Made by a program: the position numbers and the translations under genes. A stretch of 8,216 bases of DNA from Chloroflexota bacterium (GTDB lineage: Bacteria; Chloroflexota; Limnocylindria; Limnocylindrales; CSP1-4), in NCBI GenBank assembly GCA_025935655.1, contig JAICUV010000154.1:1-8216 (forward strand), given 5' to 3'. Of the stretch, positions 1-6,133 are shown in pieces (positions within the stretch are counted from its first letter, which is position 1; the number at the start of each line of letters is the position of its first letter). The notes under the pieces were generated by a model. The model saw only the letters and a program-made list of their open reading frames with translations. It did not search any database and was not told the origin of the DNA.

Positions 1-1
1 C

Positions 2-129
2 CTGCGCCCCTGCGCCCCTGCGCCCCTGCGCCCCTGCGCCCCTGCGCCCCTGCGCCCCTGCGCCCCTGCGCCCCTGCGCCCCTGCGCCCCTGCGCCCCTG
101 CGCCCCTGCGCCCCTGCGCCACTGCGCCA
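2..129. repeat. 8-bp tandem repeat, unit CTGCGCCC, about 16 copies
   Basis: Fourteen perfect head-to-tail copies of CTGCGCCC run from base 2 to 113. Two end copies read CTGCGCCA (114-121 and 122-129). The array touches the left edge, so its true length is unknown. The unit is not a multiple of three, and all six frames are open through it; on the plus strand every frame would give the eight-residue repeat LRPCAPAP. The array could be the 3' end of a gene lying to the left, in which case frame 1 would stop at TGA 148-150, or it could be non-coding. Nothing visible decides this. Such arrays change length by slippage and often break assemblies. Confidence 0.95.
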
Positions 130-558
130 CTCCCATGCGCGCATCGATGAACTGGCGCGCGTTGTGCCACCGCGGCGCGCAGAACGTCACCCCGAGCGGC
201 GCGCTGGGGCTGGATGTGGGCGTGTGGCGCGCAGATCGCGCGCGGCTTCATCCCATCGCGAACCGGGGTGGCGCCGAGGGGTGGCGTGCCTGGACCCGCG
301 CTCGGCTGCCCGTCGGCTGCCCGCCCGGCGACCCGCCCGGCGACCAGCCCGGTTACCCGCCCAGCGACTCTACGGTTCCGCGACGGCACCGGGTACCCGC
401 CGGGCGACTGACCTGTTCCGCGCCGGGGCCCCAGACGGAACGGTCGATGCGCCAGGCGGTTGCGACGTTCCGTCGTGGCGACACCGGCTGGAAGTGTTGC
501 CGGAATGTTGGTGAGCGTCTCCGCCCGCGCAGTCCAGAGGCGAAGGTTGGCGGATGAG
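130..558. other. GC-rich stretch with no recognisable gene
   Basis: No reading frame here looks like a real protein. The longest open frames (for example 135-557 on the plus strand) give arginine- and proline-rich sequence without domain-like character, as random frames in GC-rich DNA do. Between about 318 and 410 there is a degenerate repeated motif: CCCGCCCGGCGAC occurs at about 320-332 and again at 332-344, with looser versions ending near 367 and 408. I see no tRNA, promoter or terminator that I could defend. Confidence 0.6.
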
Positions 559-567
559 GTCACGCTC

Positions 568-590
568 GATTACCCCGCTCTGGGGTAGTC
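568..590. repeat. 9-bp stem-loop, possible terminator or palindromic element
   Basis: TACCCC (571-576) pairs perfectly with GGGGTA (582-587) across the loop GCTCT. The stem extends outward through T570-G588 (wobble), A569-T589 and G568-C590, giving nine pairs. No T-run follows on either strand. Just left of it, 559-567 reads GTCACGCTC, the exact reverse complement of GAGCGTGAC, which occurs at 716-724 and 779-787 in the repeat cluster to the right. The hairpin may therefore belong to the same repeat family in inverted orientation. A factor-independent terminator without a U-tract is the alternative. Confidence 0.5.
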
Positions 591-686
591 ATTCACCCGT
601 TCCAGGGCCATCGCTAACCAACTTCTATCAACAGTTCCAGCCGGTGTAGCGTCGTGGAACCGTTGAACCGGCCGGCGGGTAGGGGC

Positions 687-806
687 CGTGACCCCGACAG
701 CGGGTAGGTCGGGCGGAGCGTGACCCCGACAGCGGGGAGAGCCGGCGACAGCGGGGAGTGACCGCGGCAGCAACGCCGGAGCGTGACCCCGACAGCGGGG
801 AGTGAC
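687..806. repeat. Cluster of four short palindromic repeats (core CCCCGACAGCGGGG)
   Basis: Four copies of the core GACAGCGGG start at 696, 728, 747 and 791. Two copies are identical over 26 bp (714-739 and 777-802, offset 63 bp). Each contains a 5-bp stem with a four-base loop, CCCCG-ACAG-CGGGG, at 724-737 and 787-800. The copy at 688-704 has lost the last stem pair (CGGGT), and the copy near 745-762 has lost the left arm. Spacing is irregular (32, 19 and 44 bp), and the copies are separated by diverged GC-rich sequence, so this is neither a CRISPR array nor a simple tandem repeat. The cluster starts about 38 nt past the stop codon of the minus-strand cupin gene, so it would lie in that gene's 3' untranslated region. 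It resembles REP-type elements in size and position; the family is not one I can name. Confidence 0.8.
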
Positions 807-843
807 GGCGACGCCCGGAGCTGACGGCGCGAGACGCGGCGAG

Positions 844-1344
844 CTACTCCTCGACCCAGACGTTGTCGTGCTCGGCGTAGAACGCGGCCAGCACATCGGC
901 GGGCGGCCGGCCCTCGGCCGCGAACCGGGCGTTGCCCTCGAAGTAGCCCTCCCGGGGCGCGCCGGGCGAGAAGTGGATGAGCATCGAGGCGGGCATGCCG
1001 GACTCGTTCCGGAAACCGTGGACGCCGCCGATCGGCACGTGGACGAAATCGCCGGGCCTGCAGTCCCGCCACGCCGTGCCGTCGTAGATCTGGATCGCGC
1101 CGCTCAGGACGTAGAAGCTCTCGGTCATCGTCCGGTGGAAGTGCGGGCCCGGGCCACCCTTGCCCGGCATCGACCAGCGGTAGAGCCCGAACAGCCCGCC
1201 CGTGGTGGCACCCGTGGCGAGGTAGTCGACGGTGGTCCCGGCGGGATAGACGAGGTCCGGGGCGGCGTCCGCGCGACGGAGCGTGGCGGATCGCTCGCCG
1301 GTCTCGCCCGTGTAGCGGATCGGCGGGTACGTCATGGCGCGCAT
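844..1344 (-). CDS. Small single-domain cupin protein
   Basis: A 166-residue protein with one conserved cupin barrel. Both cupin motifs are complete. Motif 1 contains PHFHRTMTESFYVLSG (H68, H70, E75, G82) and motif 2 is GDFVHVPIGGVHGFRN (G98, P104, G106, H109, N113). The three histidines and E75 are the usual metal ligands of the family, so a mononuclear metal site is likely. Single-domain cupins include dioxygenases, isomerases and small-molecule binding proteins, and the substrate cannot be read from sequence. No signal peptide or membrane segment is seen, so it is probably cytosolic. The start at 1344 gives MRAMTYPP; the second ATG at 1335 is equally possible, and neither has a Shine-Dalgarno sequence. 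The gene is divergent from the membrane protein gene, with a 96-bp gap, and its 3' side runs into the palindromic repeat cluster. Confidence 0.9.
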   Translation of the reverse strand: MRAMTYPPIRYTGETGERSATLRRADAAPDLVYPAGTTVDYLATGATTGGLFGLYRWSMPGKGGPGPHFHRTMTESFYVLSGAIQIYDGTAWRDCRPGDFVHVPIGGVHGFRNESGMPASMLIHFSPGAPREGYFEGNARFAAEGRPPADVLAAFYAEHDNVWVEE

Positions 1345-1427
1345 GGTGGCACAACCGCGCAGATCGACGGCCGCGAGGTCACGCCGATTCCGGGCCGTCC
1401 TCCCTTGCGGCGCGCCACACGATCCTC

Positions 1428-1433
1428 GACGCT
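1428..1433 (+). promoter_or_regulatory. Possible -10 element of a leaderless start
   Basis: GACGCT lies seven bases before the ATG at 1441, the same spacing as TACGCT before the next gene downstream, from which it differs only in the first base. No clear -35 box is visible. AGGGG at 1434-1438 is only two bases from the ATG, too close to work as a normal ribosome binding site. Confidence 0.3.
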
Positions 1434-1440
1434 AGGGGCA

Positions 1441-1992
1441 ATGGATCGCGACGACCCGCGCAACGAGGTCGAGGCACCTGTCCGGCAGGCGCTGCTGTCG
1501 CTCGTCGTGCGTGGCGTGACGCTCGTCGCGATCGTGCTCGCGATCGTCCTCGTGCCGCGGCTGCCGGCGCTCGCGGCCTACCGGGCGCTCGAGGACGTGG
1601 CGAGCATCGCCGTCCCGCTGGTGCTGTTCGGCTACGGCGCCCTGGTCCTCCTGGATCGCCGGCGCCACGGCCGGCCGTCCGAGGACGCGCGCGCGGCCGC
1701 CTGGTTCCGGGCCCGAGAGATCGAGCCCGCAGACTCCATGCTCGCGCTGCTCGTGGCGGGCTGGATGCCGGTCACCCTGGTGGCGGCGCTCGTCCTGCTG
1801 GCGTGGCCGCGACTCAACGACCCGGACGCGATGGCCCGCGGGGTCTGGGGCGCCGTCGGCGTCCCGACGCTCGCCGCCGCGTGGCTGGTCGCGGCGAACC
1901 TGTGGCTCGAGGCGACCCGTGACGTGCTCGCCCGGGCCATCGGCGAATCCGAGCGGCGGTTCCGCAGCTACTGGGCGAACCCGGGTCGCTGA
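1441..1992 (+). CDS. Four-helix integral membrane protein, unknown function
   Basis: A 183-residue protein that I do not recognise. Four hydrophobic segments are visible at about residues 19-39, 51-71, 101-122 and 135-156. The N-terminus is short and charged (MDRDDPRNEVEAPVRQ). An arginine-rich loop follows helix 2 (LDRRRHGRP, residues 71-79), and the C-terminal tail is basic (ERRFRSYWANPGR). By the positive-inside rule the N-terminus, the central loop and the C-terminus are all probably cytoplasmic. There are no catalytic motifs, cysteines or repeats. The frame is open far upstream, but the ATG at 1441 is preferred: upstream codons overlap the opposite-strand cupin gene and give no sensible protein, while the stretch from 1441 has clean membrane topology. 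It is followed by the kinase gene after 38 nt and may be co-transcribed with it. Confidence 0.8.
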   Translation: MDRDDPRNEVEAPVRQALLSLVVRGVTLVAIVLAIVLVPRLPALAAYRALEDVASIAVPLVLFGYGALVLLDRRRHGRPSEDARAAAWFRAREIEPADSMLALLVAGWMPVTLVAALVLLAWPRLNDPDAMARGVWGAVGVPTLAAAWLVAANLWLEATRDVLARAIGESERRFRSYWANPGR

Positions 1993-2017
1993 GAGATCTC
2001 GACCTCAGGCGCGAGGG

Positions 2018-2023
2018 TACGCT
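2018..2023 (+). promoter_or_regulatory. Putative -10 box (TACGCT) for a leaderless kinase mRNA
   Basis: TACGCT matches the TAnnnT -10 pattern and ends seven bases before the ATG at 2031, so transcription would begin at or next to the A of the start codon. The intervening bases TTCCGCG contain no Shine-Dalgarno sequence. A -35 element is not convincing; TCTCGA at 1997-2002 is a weak candidate at a 15-bp spacing. Confidence 0.5.
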
Positions 2024-2030
2024 TCCGCGG

Positions 2031-3260
2031 ATGTCCTCCGATGCGCGCCTGTCGCCGCCGCCCCGTACCGCCGAGCTCGTCCTGTGCGGGCCGAGCGGCG
2101 TCGTGCTGGGTCGCCTGCCCGAGGTGCCGGTCCGCACGCCCTGGTGGCCGGACATCGAGGCGGTGGTCGACGCGGCGCGCGAGGCGTACAGCCTCGAGAT
2201 CGTCGTGCTCCGGATGCTCGACAGCGAGCTGCCGCGCCCGCACGGTGGACGGGTGACGTACCTCGCTGAGGTGGCCCATCGTCTGCCACCGGGTGCGGCC
2301 GAGGCGCTCGAGCCGTGGGACGGCGGGCTCGACGAGCAGCCGCTGCGCCTTCCCTATGCGCGACCGGGCGGCCCGGCCGCTGACCTCGCCTGGGCCGAGA
2401 GCGTGCTTCGGACCCGGCGGGTGGAGCGCGCGGGCCCGGCGGTCCAGGTGCGCTCGTGGAACCTGTCGTCGATCTGGCGACTCCCGCTCGTGGGCGGCGG
2501 CCCGGCGTGGCTGAAGGTCGTCCCGCCGTTCTTCGGCCACGAGGGCGACATGCTGCGGCGCCTGCAGGCGGGTCCGGTGCCGCGCCTCGTGGGCCACGAC
2601 GGGCCGCGGATCCTCATGGCGGACACTGGGGGAGATGACCAGTACGACGCCCCCCTCCCGGTGCTGCTGCGCATGGTGACGACGCTCGTGGAGCTCCAGG
2701 CGGACTGGATCGGCCGCGAGGACGAGCTGCTGGCGATGCGGCTGCCGGACTGGCGCGGGCCGGCGCTGACCGCCGCGATCGCCGAGCTCGTCGACCGCCG
2801 TCGCGCGGAGCTGTCGGCCGGCACGGCGGCCGCACTCGACGCGCTCGTCGCCGGGTTGTCCGCGCGCTTCGATGCGGTGCGGGCGTGCGGGCTGCCGGAC
2901 ACGCTCGTCCACGGGGACTTCCACCCGGGCAACGTCCGTGGGACGGCCTTCCGGCTGACGCTCCTCGACTGGGGTGACACGGGCGTGGGGCACCCGCTGC
3001 TGGATCTCCCGGCCTTCCTCTCGGCCATCGACGCCGGGGCCGTGGACGCCGTGCGCGAGCACTGGCTGGCGGCGTGGCGTTCCGTCGCGCCGGGGTCGGC
3101 GCCCGAGGATGCGGCGCCGCTCCTCGCGCCGGTCGCGGCCGCGCGGCAGGCGGTGATCTACCAGCGGTTCGTGGACGGGATCGAGCCCGTGGAGCGCCGC
3201 CACCACGACGCGGATGTGATCGAGTGGCTGGGCCGGGCCGCCGCGATAAGCCGCGAGTGA
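2031..3260 (+). CDS. APH-family phosphotransferase with an extra N-terminal domain
   Basis: A 409-residue protein. The C-terminal two thirds (about 140-380) has the aminoglycoside phosphotransferase/choline-kinase fold. K162 in AWLKVV with E171 is the likely ATP-binding Lys-Glu pair, ILMADTGG (194-201) is the hinge, HGDFHPGN (294-301) is the catalytic loop with D296 and N301, and LLDWGD (311-316) carries the metal-binding D313. All catalytic residues are present, so the enzyme should be active, moving the ATP gamma-phosphate to a hydroxyl of a small molecule. The substrate is unknown; most chromosomal members of this broad family are not resistance enzymes. Residues 13-85 form a separate alpha/beta-looking domain (TAELVLCG, WWPDIEAVV, IVVLRML, GGRVTYLAEV) that loosely resembles a Nudix fold without the Nudix-box glutamates. 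The ATG at 2031 is supported by the -10 box just before it. The helicase gene follows after 23 nt. Confidence 0.88.
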   Translation: MSSDARLSPPPRTAELVLCGPSGVVLGRLPEVPVRTPWWPDIEAVVDAAREAYSLEIVVLRMLDSELPRPHGGRVTYLAEVAHRLPPGAAEALEPWDGGLDEQPLRLPYARPGGPAADLAWAESVLRTRRVERAGPAVQVRSWNLSSIWRLPLVGGGPAWLKVVPPFFGHEGDMLRRLQAGPVPRLVGHDGPRILMADTGGDDQYDAPLPVLLRMVTTLVELQADWIGREDELLAMRLPDWRGPALTAAIAELVDRRRAELSAGTAAALDALVAGLSARFDAVRACGLPDTLVHGDFHPGNVRGTAFRLTLLDWGDTGVGHPLLDLPAFLSAIDAGAVDAVREHWLAAWRSVAPGSAPEDAAPLLAPVAAARQAVIYQRFVDGIEPVERRHHDADVIEWLGRAAAISRE

Positions 3261-3271
3261 GCGGCGGCTGC

Positions 3272-3277
3272 TAGCCT
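3272..3277 (+). promoter_or_regulatory. Putative -10 box (TAGCCT) for a leaderless helicase mRNA
   Basis: TAGCCT ends six bases before the GTG start at 3284 and lies inside the 23-nt gap after the kinase stop codon. There is no Shine-Dalgarno sequence between it and the start (CGGGGT only). The helicase can therefore probably be transcribed on its own, in addition to any read-through from the kinase gene. No -35 box is evident. Confidence 0.45.
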
Positions 3278-3283
3278 CGGGGT

Positions 3284-5311
3284 GTGCCCCGACTCGAGCC
3301 CGAGCGCCTCCTCGACGACCTGGACCCGGAGCAGCGGACGGCCGTGCTCCTGACGAGCGGCCCGGTCGCGATCCTGGCCGGCGCCGGCACGGGCAAGACG
3401 CGGGTCATCAGCCGCCGGACCGCATACGCGATCGGGACCGAGGTCGTGCCCCCGGACCAGGTGCTGGTCGTCACGTTCACGGACAAGGCGGCGGGCGAGA
3501 TGGTCTCGCGGCTGCGCGGGCTCGGGCTGCCGGGCGTCACCGCGCGCACCTTCCACGCCCACGCGCTCTCGATGCTCCGCCACTTCTGGCCGTCCCGCCA
3601 CGACGGCCAGCCGCTCCCGGAGCTGCTGGACTCCAAGCTGCCGATCCTGTCGCGGCTCGTGCGCCAGCTCCCCGGGCACTACCGGTTCACGCCCTCGAAG
3701 GACATCGCGGACGAGATCGAGTGGGCGAAGGCGCGCCGCATCGGGCCGCGCGAGTACGAGAACGCGGGACGGGCCGCCGGGCGCGAGCCGCCGATCCCCG
3801 TCGACCTGTTCCTGCGCACGTTCGAGAACTACGAGCGGGCGAAGGCGCGCGCCGGCCGGATCGACTTCGACGACCTGCTCGTCGAGACGGTGTCGCTGCT
3901 CGAGACGGACGAGGGGGCCGCGGCGACGGTCCGGGCGCGCAAGCGCTGGTTCAGCGTGGACGAGTACCAGGACACGAACCCGCTCCAGCAGCGGCTGCTC
4001 GAGCTGTGGCTCGGCGAGTCACGGGACCTGTGCGTCGTGGGCGACGAGGACCAGACGATCTACACGTTCACCGGGGCGTCGTCGACGTTCCTCACCACGT
4101 TCACCGAGCGCTGGCCCGGCGCGAACGCGGTCGCGCTCGTGCGCAACTACCGGTCCACGCCGCAGGTTCTCGCCCTCGCCAACCGGCTGCTCGCGGCGGA
4201 GGGCCGGACGAAGCGCCTCGAGGCCACGCGTGGCGACGGGCCCGAGCCCGAGATCCTCAGGCACCCGACCGCGGACGCGGAGCTCGACTGGCTGACCGGG
4301 GCCATCCGCGCCCGGCTGGGGGAGGGGATCGCGCCGGCGGAGGTCGCGGTGCTCGTCCGGATGAACGCCCAGCTCGCGCCGATCGAGGAGGCGCTGACCC
4401 GCGCCGGGATCGCGTATGTCGTGCGCGGGATGCGGTTCTACGACCGGCCCGAGGTGCGGGGCGCGGTCGAGAGCCTGCGCCGACGGCCCGCGCTCGAGGC
4501 GACCGGCGTTCGCCTGACGAACGCCATCAAGGAACGCTGGGCGGACGCCGTGGGCTTCGAGGAGAACGGGACCGCCGAGGGCGACGAGGCGCGCGAGCGG
4601 CAGGCGTCGCTGGAGACGCTGCTCGCGATCGTCCAGGGCGTCGTCCGCGGCGACGCGACCGCGGACGTGGGCGTCGTCCTCGCCGAGCTGGAGGCGCGGG
4701 CCGCGCACGAGAAGGCAGGGTCCGCGGACGGCGTCAACCTGCTCACGCTCCATCGGGCCAAGGGCCTGGAATGGGACGCCGTGTTCCTGCCTGCGCTGGA
4801 GGACGGCAACCTGCCGATCCGCCAGGCGCTGGACGACGACGAGGCGCTGGCCGAGGAACGGCGCCTCCTGTACGTGGGCCTCACGCGGGCGCGGACGCAC
4901 CTCGCGCTCTCGTGGGCCGAGCGGCGCGAGACCCGCGGCCGCGAGTCACGCCGCCAGCCGAGCCGGTTCCTGCTGGATCTCCGGCCGCGACCGGCACCGG
5001 GGTCGCGCATCCGTGAGCTGCCCGGCCCGCGGGTGGCCGGGCCGGCCCCCAAGCCATCCCGCCCCGGCACGGACAACGACGACCCGGTGTTCCTGGCCCT
5101 CCGCGAGTGGCGGACGGGCGTCGCCCGGGACGAGGCCATGCCGCCGTACGTCATCGCCCACGACGCGACGCTCACGGCGATCGCGGAGGCTCGGCCGCGC
5201 TCGCTCGCGGCGCTCCGGCGCGTCAAGGGCATGGGCCCGGCGAAGCTGGAGAAGTACGGCGACGAGATCCTGGCGGTCCTGGAGCGGACCGCTGACGGCG
5301 AGCTCGCCTGA
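3284..5311 (+). CDS. uvrD2: UvrD2-like superfamily 1A DNA helicase with HRDC domain
   Basis: A 675-residue ATP-dependent 3'-5' DNA helicase of the UvrD/PcrA/Rep class, likely acting in repair or replication. The motifs are in order: Q motif DPEQRTA (14-20), Walker A GAGTGKTR (33-40), Ia VVTFTDKAAGEM (62-73), Ib TFHAHA (89-94), II VDEYQD (225-230), III VVGDEDQTIYTFTGA (251-265), IV LVRNYRSTPQV (285-295), V NLLTLHRAKGLEWD (485-498) and VI RRLLYVGLTRAR (526-537). An HRDC domain occupies about 600-668. The short stretch between the RFYDRPEVR segment (384-392) and motif V (about 90 residues, where UvrD has a larger 2B domain) together with the HRDC domain fits UvrD2 better than UvrD/PcrA. Mycobacterial UvrD2 has a tetracysteine motif between motor and HRDC. 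Here that region (about 564-600) is a proline-rich linker, and C250 is the only cysteine in the protein. The GTG start is set by the -10 box six bases upstream. Confidence 0.93.
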   Translation: MPRLEPERLLDDLDPEQRTAVLLTSGPVAILAGAGTGKTRVISRRTAYAIGTEVVPPDQVLVVTFTDKAAGEMVSRLRGLGLPGVTARTFHAHALSMLRHFWPSRHDGQPLPELLDSKLPILSRLVRQLPGHYRFTPSKDIADEIEWAKARRIGPREYENAGRAAGREPPIPVDLFLRTFENYERAKARAGRIDFDDLLVETVSLLETDEGAAATVRARKRWFSVDEYQDTNPLQQRLLELWLGESRDLCVVGDEDQTIYTFTGASSTFLTTFTERWPGANAVALVRNYRSTPQVLALANRLLAAEGRTKRLEATRGDGPEPEILRHPTADAELDWLTGAIRARLGEGIAPAEVAVLVRMNAQLAPIEEALTRAGIAYVVRGMRFYDRPEVRGAVESLRRRPALEATGVRLTNAIKERWADAVGFEENGTAEGDEARERQASLETLLAIVQGVVRGDATADVGVVLAELEARAAHEKAGSADGVNLLTLHRAKGLEWDAVFLPALEDGNLPIRQALDDDEALAEERRLLYVGLTRARTHLALSWAERRETRGRESRRQPSRFLLDLRPRPAPGSRIRELPGPRVAGPAPKPSRPGTDNDDPVFLALREWRTGVARDEAMPPYVIAHDATLTAIAEARPRSLAALRRVKGMGPAKLEKYGDEILAVLERTADGELA

Positions 5312-5335
5312 GCCGGCGGGGTGCGGGCGCGGGCG

Positions 5336-6133
5336 TCAGGCCGCGAGGTCGCGCCGCCGGAAGGCGGCGATCGCGCCCAGCCAGCAGCCGATGGCGATGG
5401 CGCCGAACAGCGCCAGGTCGCCGACCGGCAGGTAGCCGGCGTCGATGACCTTGGTCGTCGGGAAGTGGTTCCACGCGGTGAGCGGCCCGATCCACGCCCA
5501 GTCCGCGGACACGCCCGTGACCACGAACACGGCGTACATCACGAACAGCGTCCCGCCGACGATCGCCGACGTCACCCCGCGGCTCAGCGTGAGCACGGAC
5601 CCGAGGGTCGCCGGGCCGGCGATCGCGCACCCGAGGGCGAAGCACAGGACGCCCGCGACGGCGAACCGGCCGAGGTCGAAGTCCACGCCGACGAGCTTCG
5701 CCGCGCCCCACAGTCCGAGCACCGCCGCCGTCGCGAGGACCGCCATCGTCAGGACCTGCGAGGCGATCGCGGTCGCGAGGTAGCGCGTCCGCGAGATGCG
5801 GGTCGAGAGCGGCAGGTCCAGGAACCCCCGGTCGAGGTCGACCGCGACCGTCCGCGTGCCCGCGATGAGGGCCGCAGCCGCCGCCATGATCGGCCACATC
5901 CACGACGCGATGTAGGTCGTGAAGAAGACCCCCGGGTCCGCGAGGCTGCCGGTCATCCCGAAGGCCGCGAGGAACTCCTTGGGGAACATCTCCATGTAGG
6001 CCCGCATCTGGTCGTCGCTCTGCTTGAGGATCGGGTACATCAGGCCCATGATCCCGCCATAGGCGAGGAGCGAGATCACGAGCGCGACGAGCAGCGAGCG
6101 GTTGCGCCGCATCTCGAGCGCGAACGGCGTCAT
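5336..6133 (-). CDS. ABC-2-type exporter permease, six membrane helices
   Basis: A 265-residue integral membrane protein, the membrane half of the exporter whose ATPase is encoded just upstream. Six hydrophobic segments are seen at about 13-35, 68-92, 118-145, 155-177, 187-207 and 236-257, the usual topology of ABC-2 permeases. An amphipathic stretch sits between helices 1 and 2 (about 37-60), and the cytoplasmic loop VDLDRGFLDLPLSTRISR (98-115) between helices 2 and 3 resembles the coupling region of the family. The start at 6133 overlaps the ATPase stop codon as ATGA and is preceded by a strong Shine-Dalgarno sequence. The frame is open further upstream, but that is only the shadow of the ATPase gene. 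The 3' end faces the helicase gene across 24 nt with no terminator hairpin seen. Substrate unknown; drug, antibiotic-peptide and lipid export are all possible. Confidence 0.88.
   Translation of the reverse strand: MTPFALEMRRNRSLLVALVISLLAYGGIMGLMYPILKQSDDQMRAYMEMFPKEFLAAFGMTGSLADPGVFFTTYIASWMWPIMAAAAALIAGTRTVAVDLDRGFLDLPLSTRISRTRYLATAIASQVLTMAVLATAAVLGLWGAAKLVGVDFDLGRFAVAGVLCFALGCAIAGPATLGSVLTLSRGVTSAIVGGTLFVMYAVFVVTGVSADWAWIGPLTAWNHFPTTKVIDAGYLPVGDLALFGAIAIGCWLGAIAAFRRRDLAA

Noticed and set aside
135..557. Long open frames on the plus strand in the left region
   Set aside because: The translations are rich in Arg, Pro and Gly with no domain-like pattern, and several overlapping frames are equally open, as expected in GC-rich DNA with few stop codons.
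600..680. Possible tRNA in the less GC-rich patch (GGTTCAAC on the minus strand)
   Set aside because: No acceptor stem or anticodon arm can be folded around the T-loop-like sequence.
687..806. CRISPR array
   Set aside because: The repeats are short, unevenly spaced (32, 19, 44 bp) and partly decayed, with no uniform spacers and no cas gene nearby.
614..1354. Minus-strand frame of 246 codons overlapping the cupin gene
   Set aside because: It is out of frame with the cupin gene, whose metal-binding motifs are intact. Its repeated LPAVGVT peptides are just the translated palindromic repeats.
802..1440. Upstream extension of the membrane protein frame
   Set aside because: It lies antisense to the cupin gene and encodes charged low-complexity sequence. 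The ATG at 1441 gives a clean four-helix protein.
2031..3260. Antibiotic resistance gene (aminoglycoside or macrolide phosphotransferase)
   Set aside because: The catalytic motifs are shared by the whole APH superfamily, and there are no mobile-element or resistance-cluster neighbours to support such a specific call.
5297..5308. 12-bp palindrome GGCGAGCTCGCC just before the helicase stop codon, as a terminator
   Set aside because: As RNA it gives only a 4-bp stem, it lies inside the coding sequence and has no U-tract.
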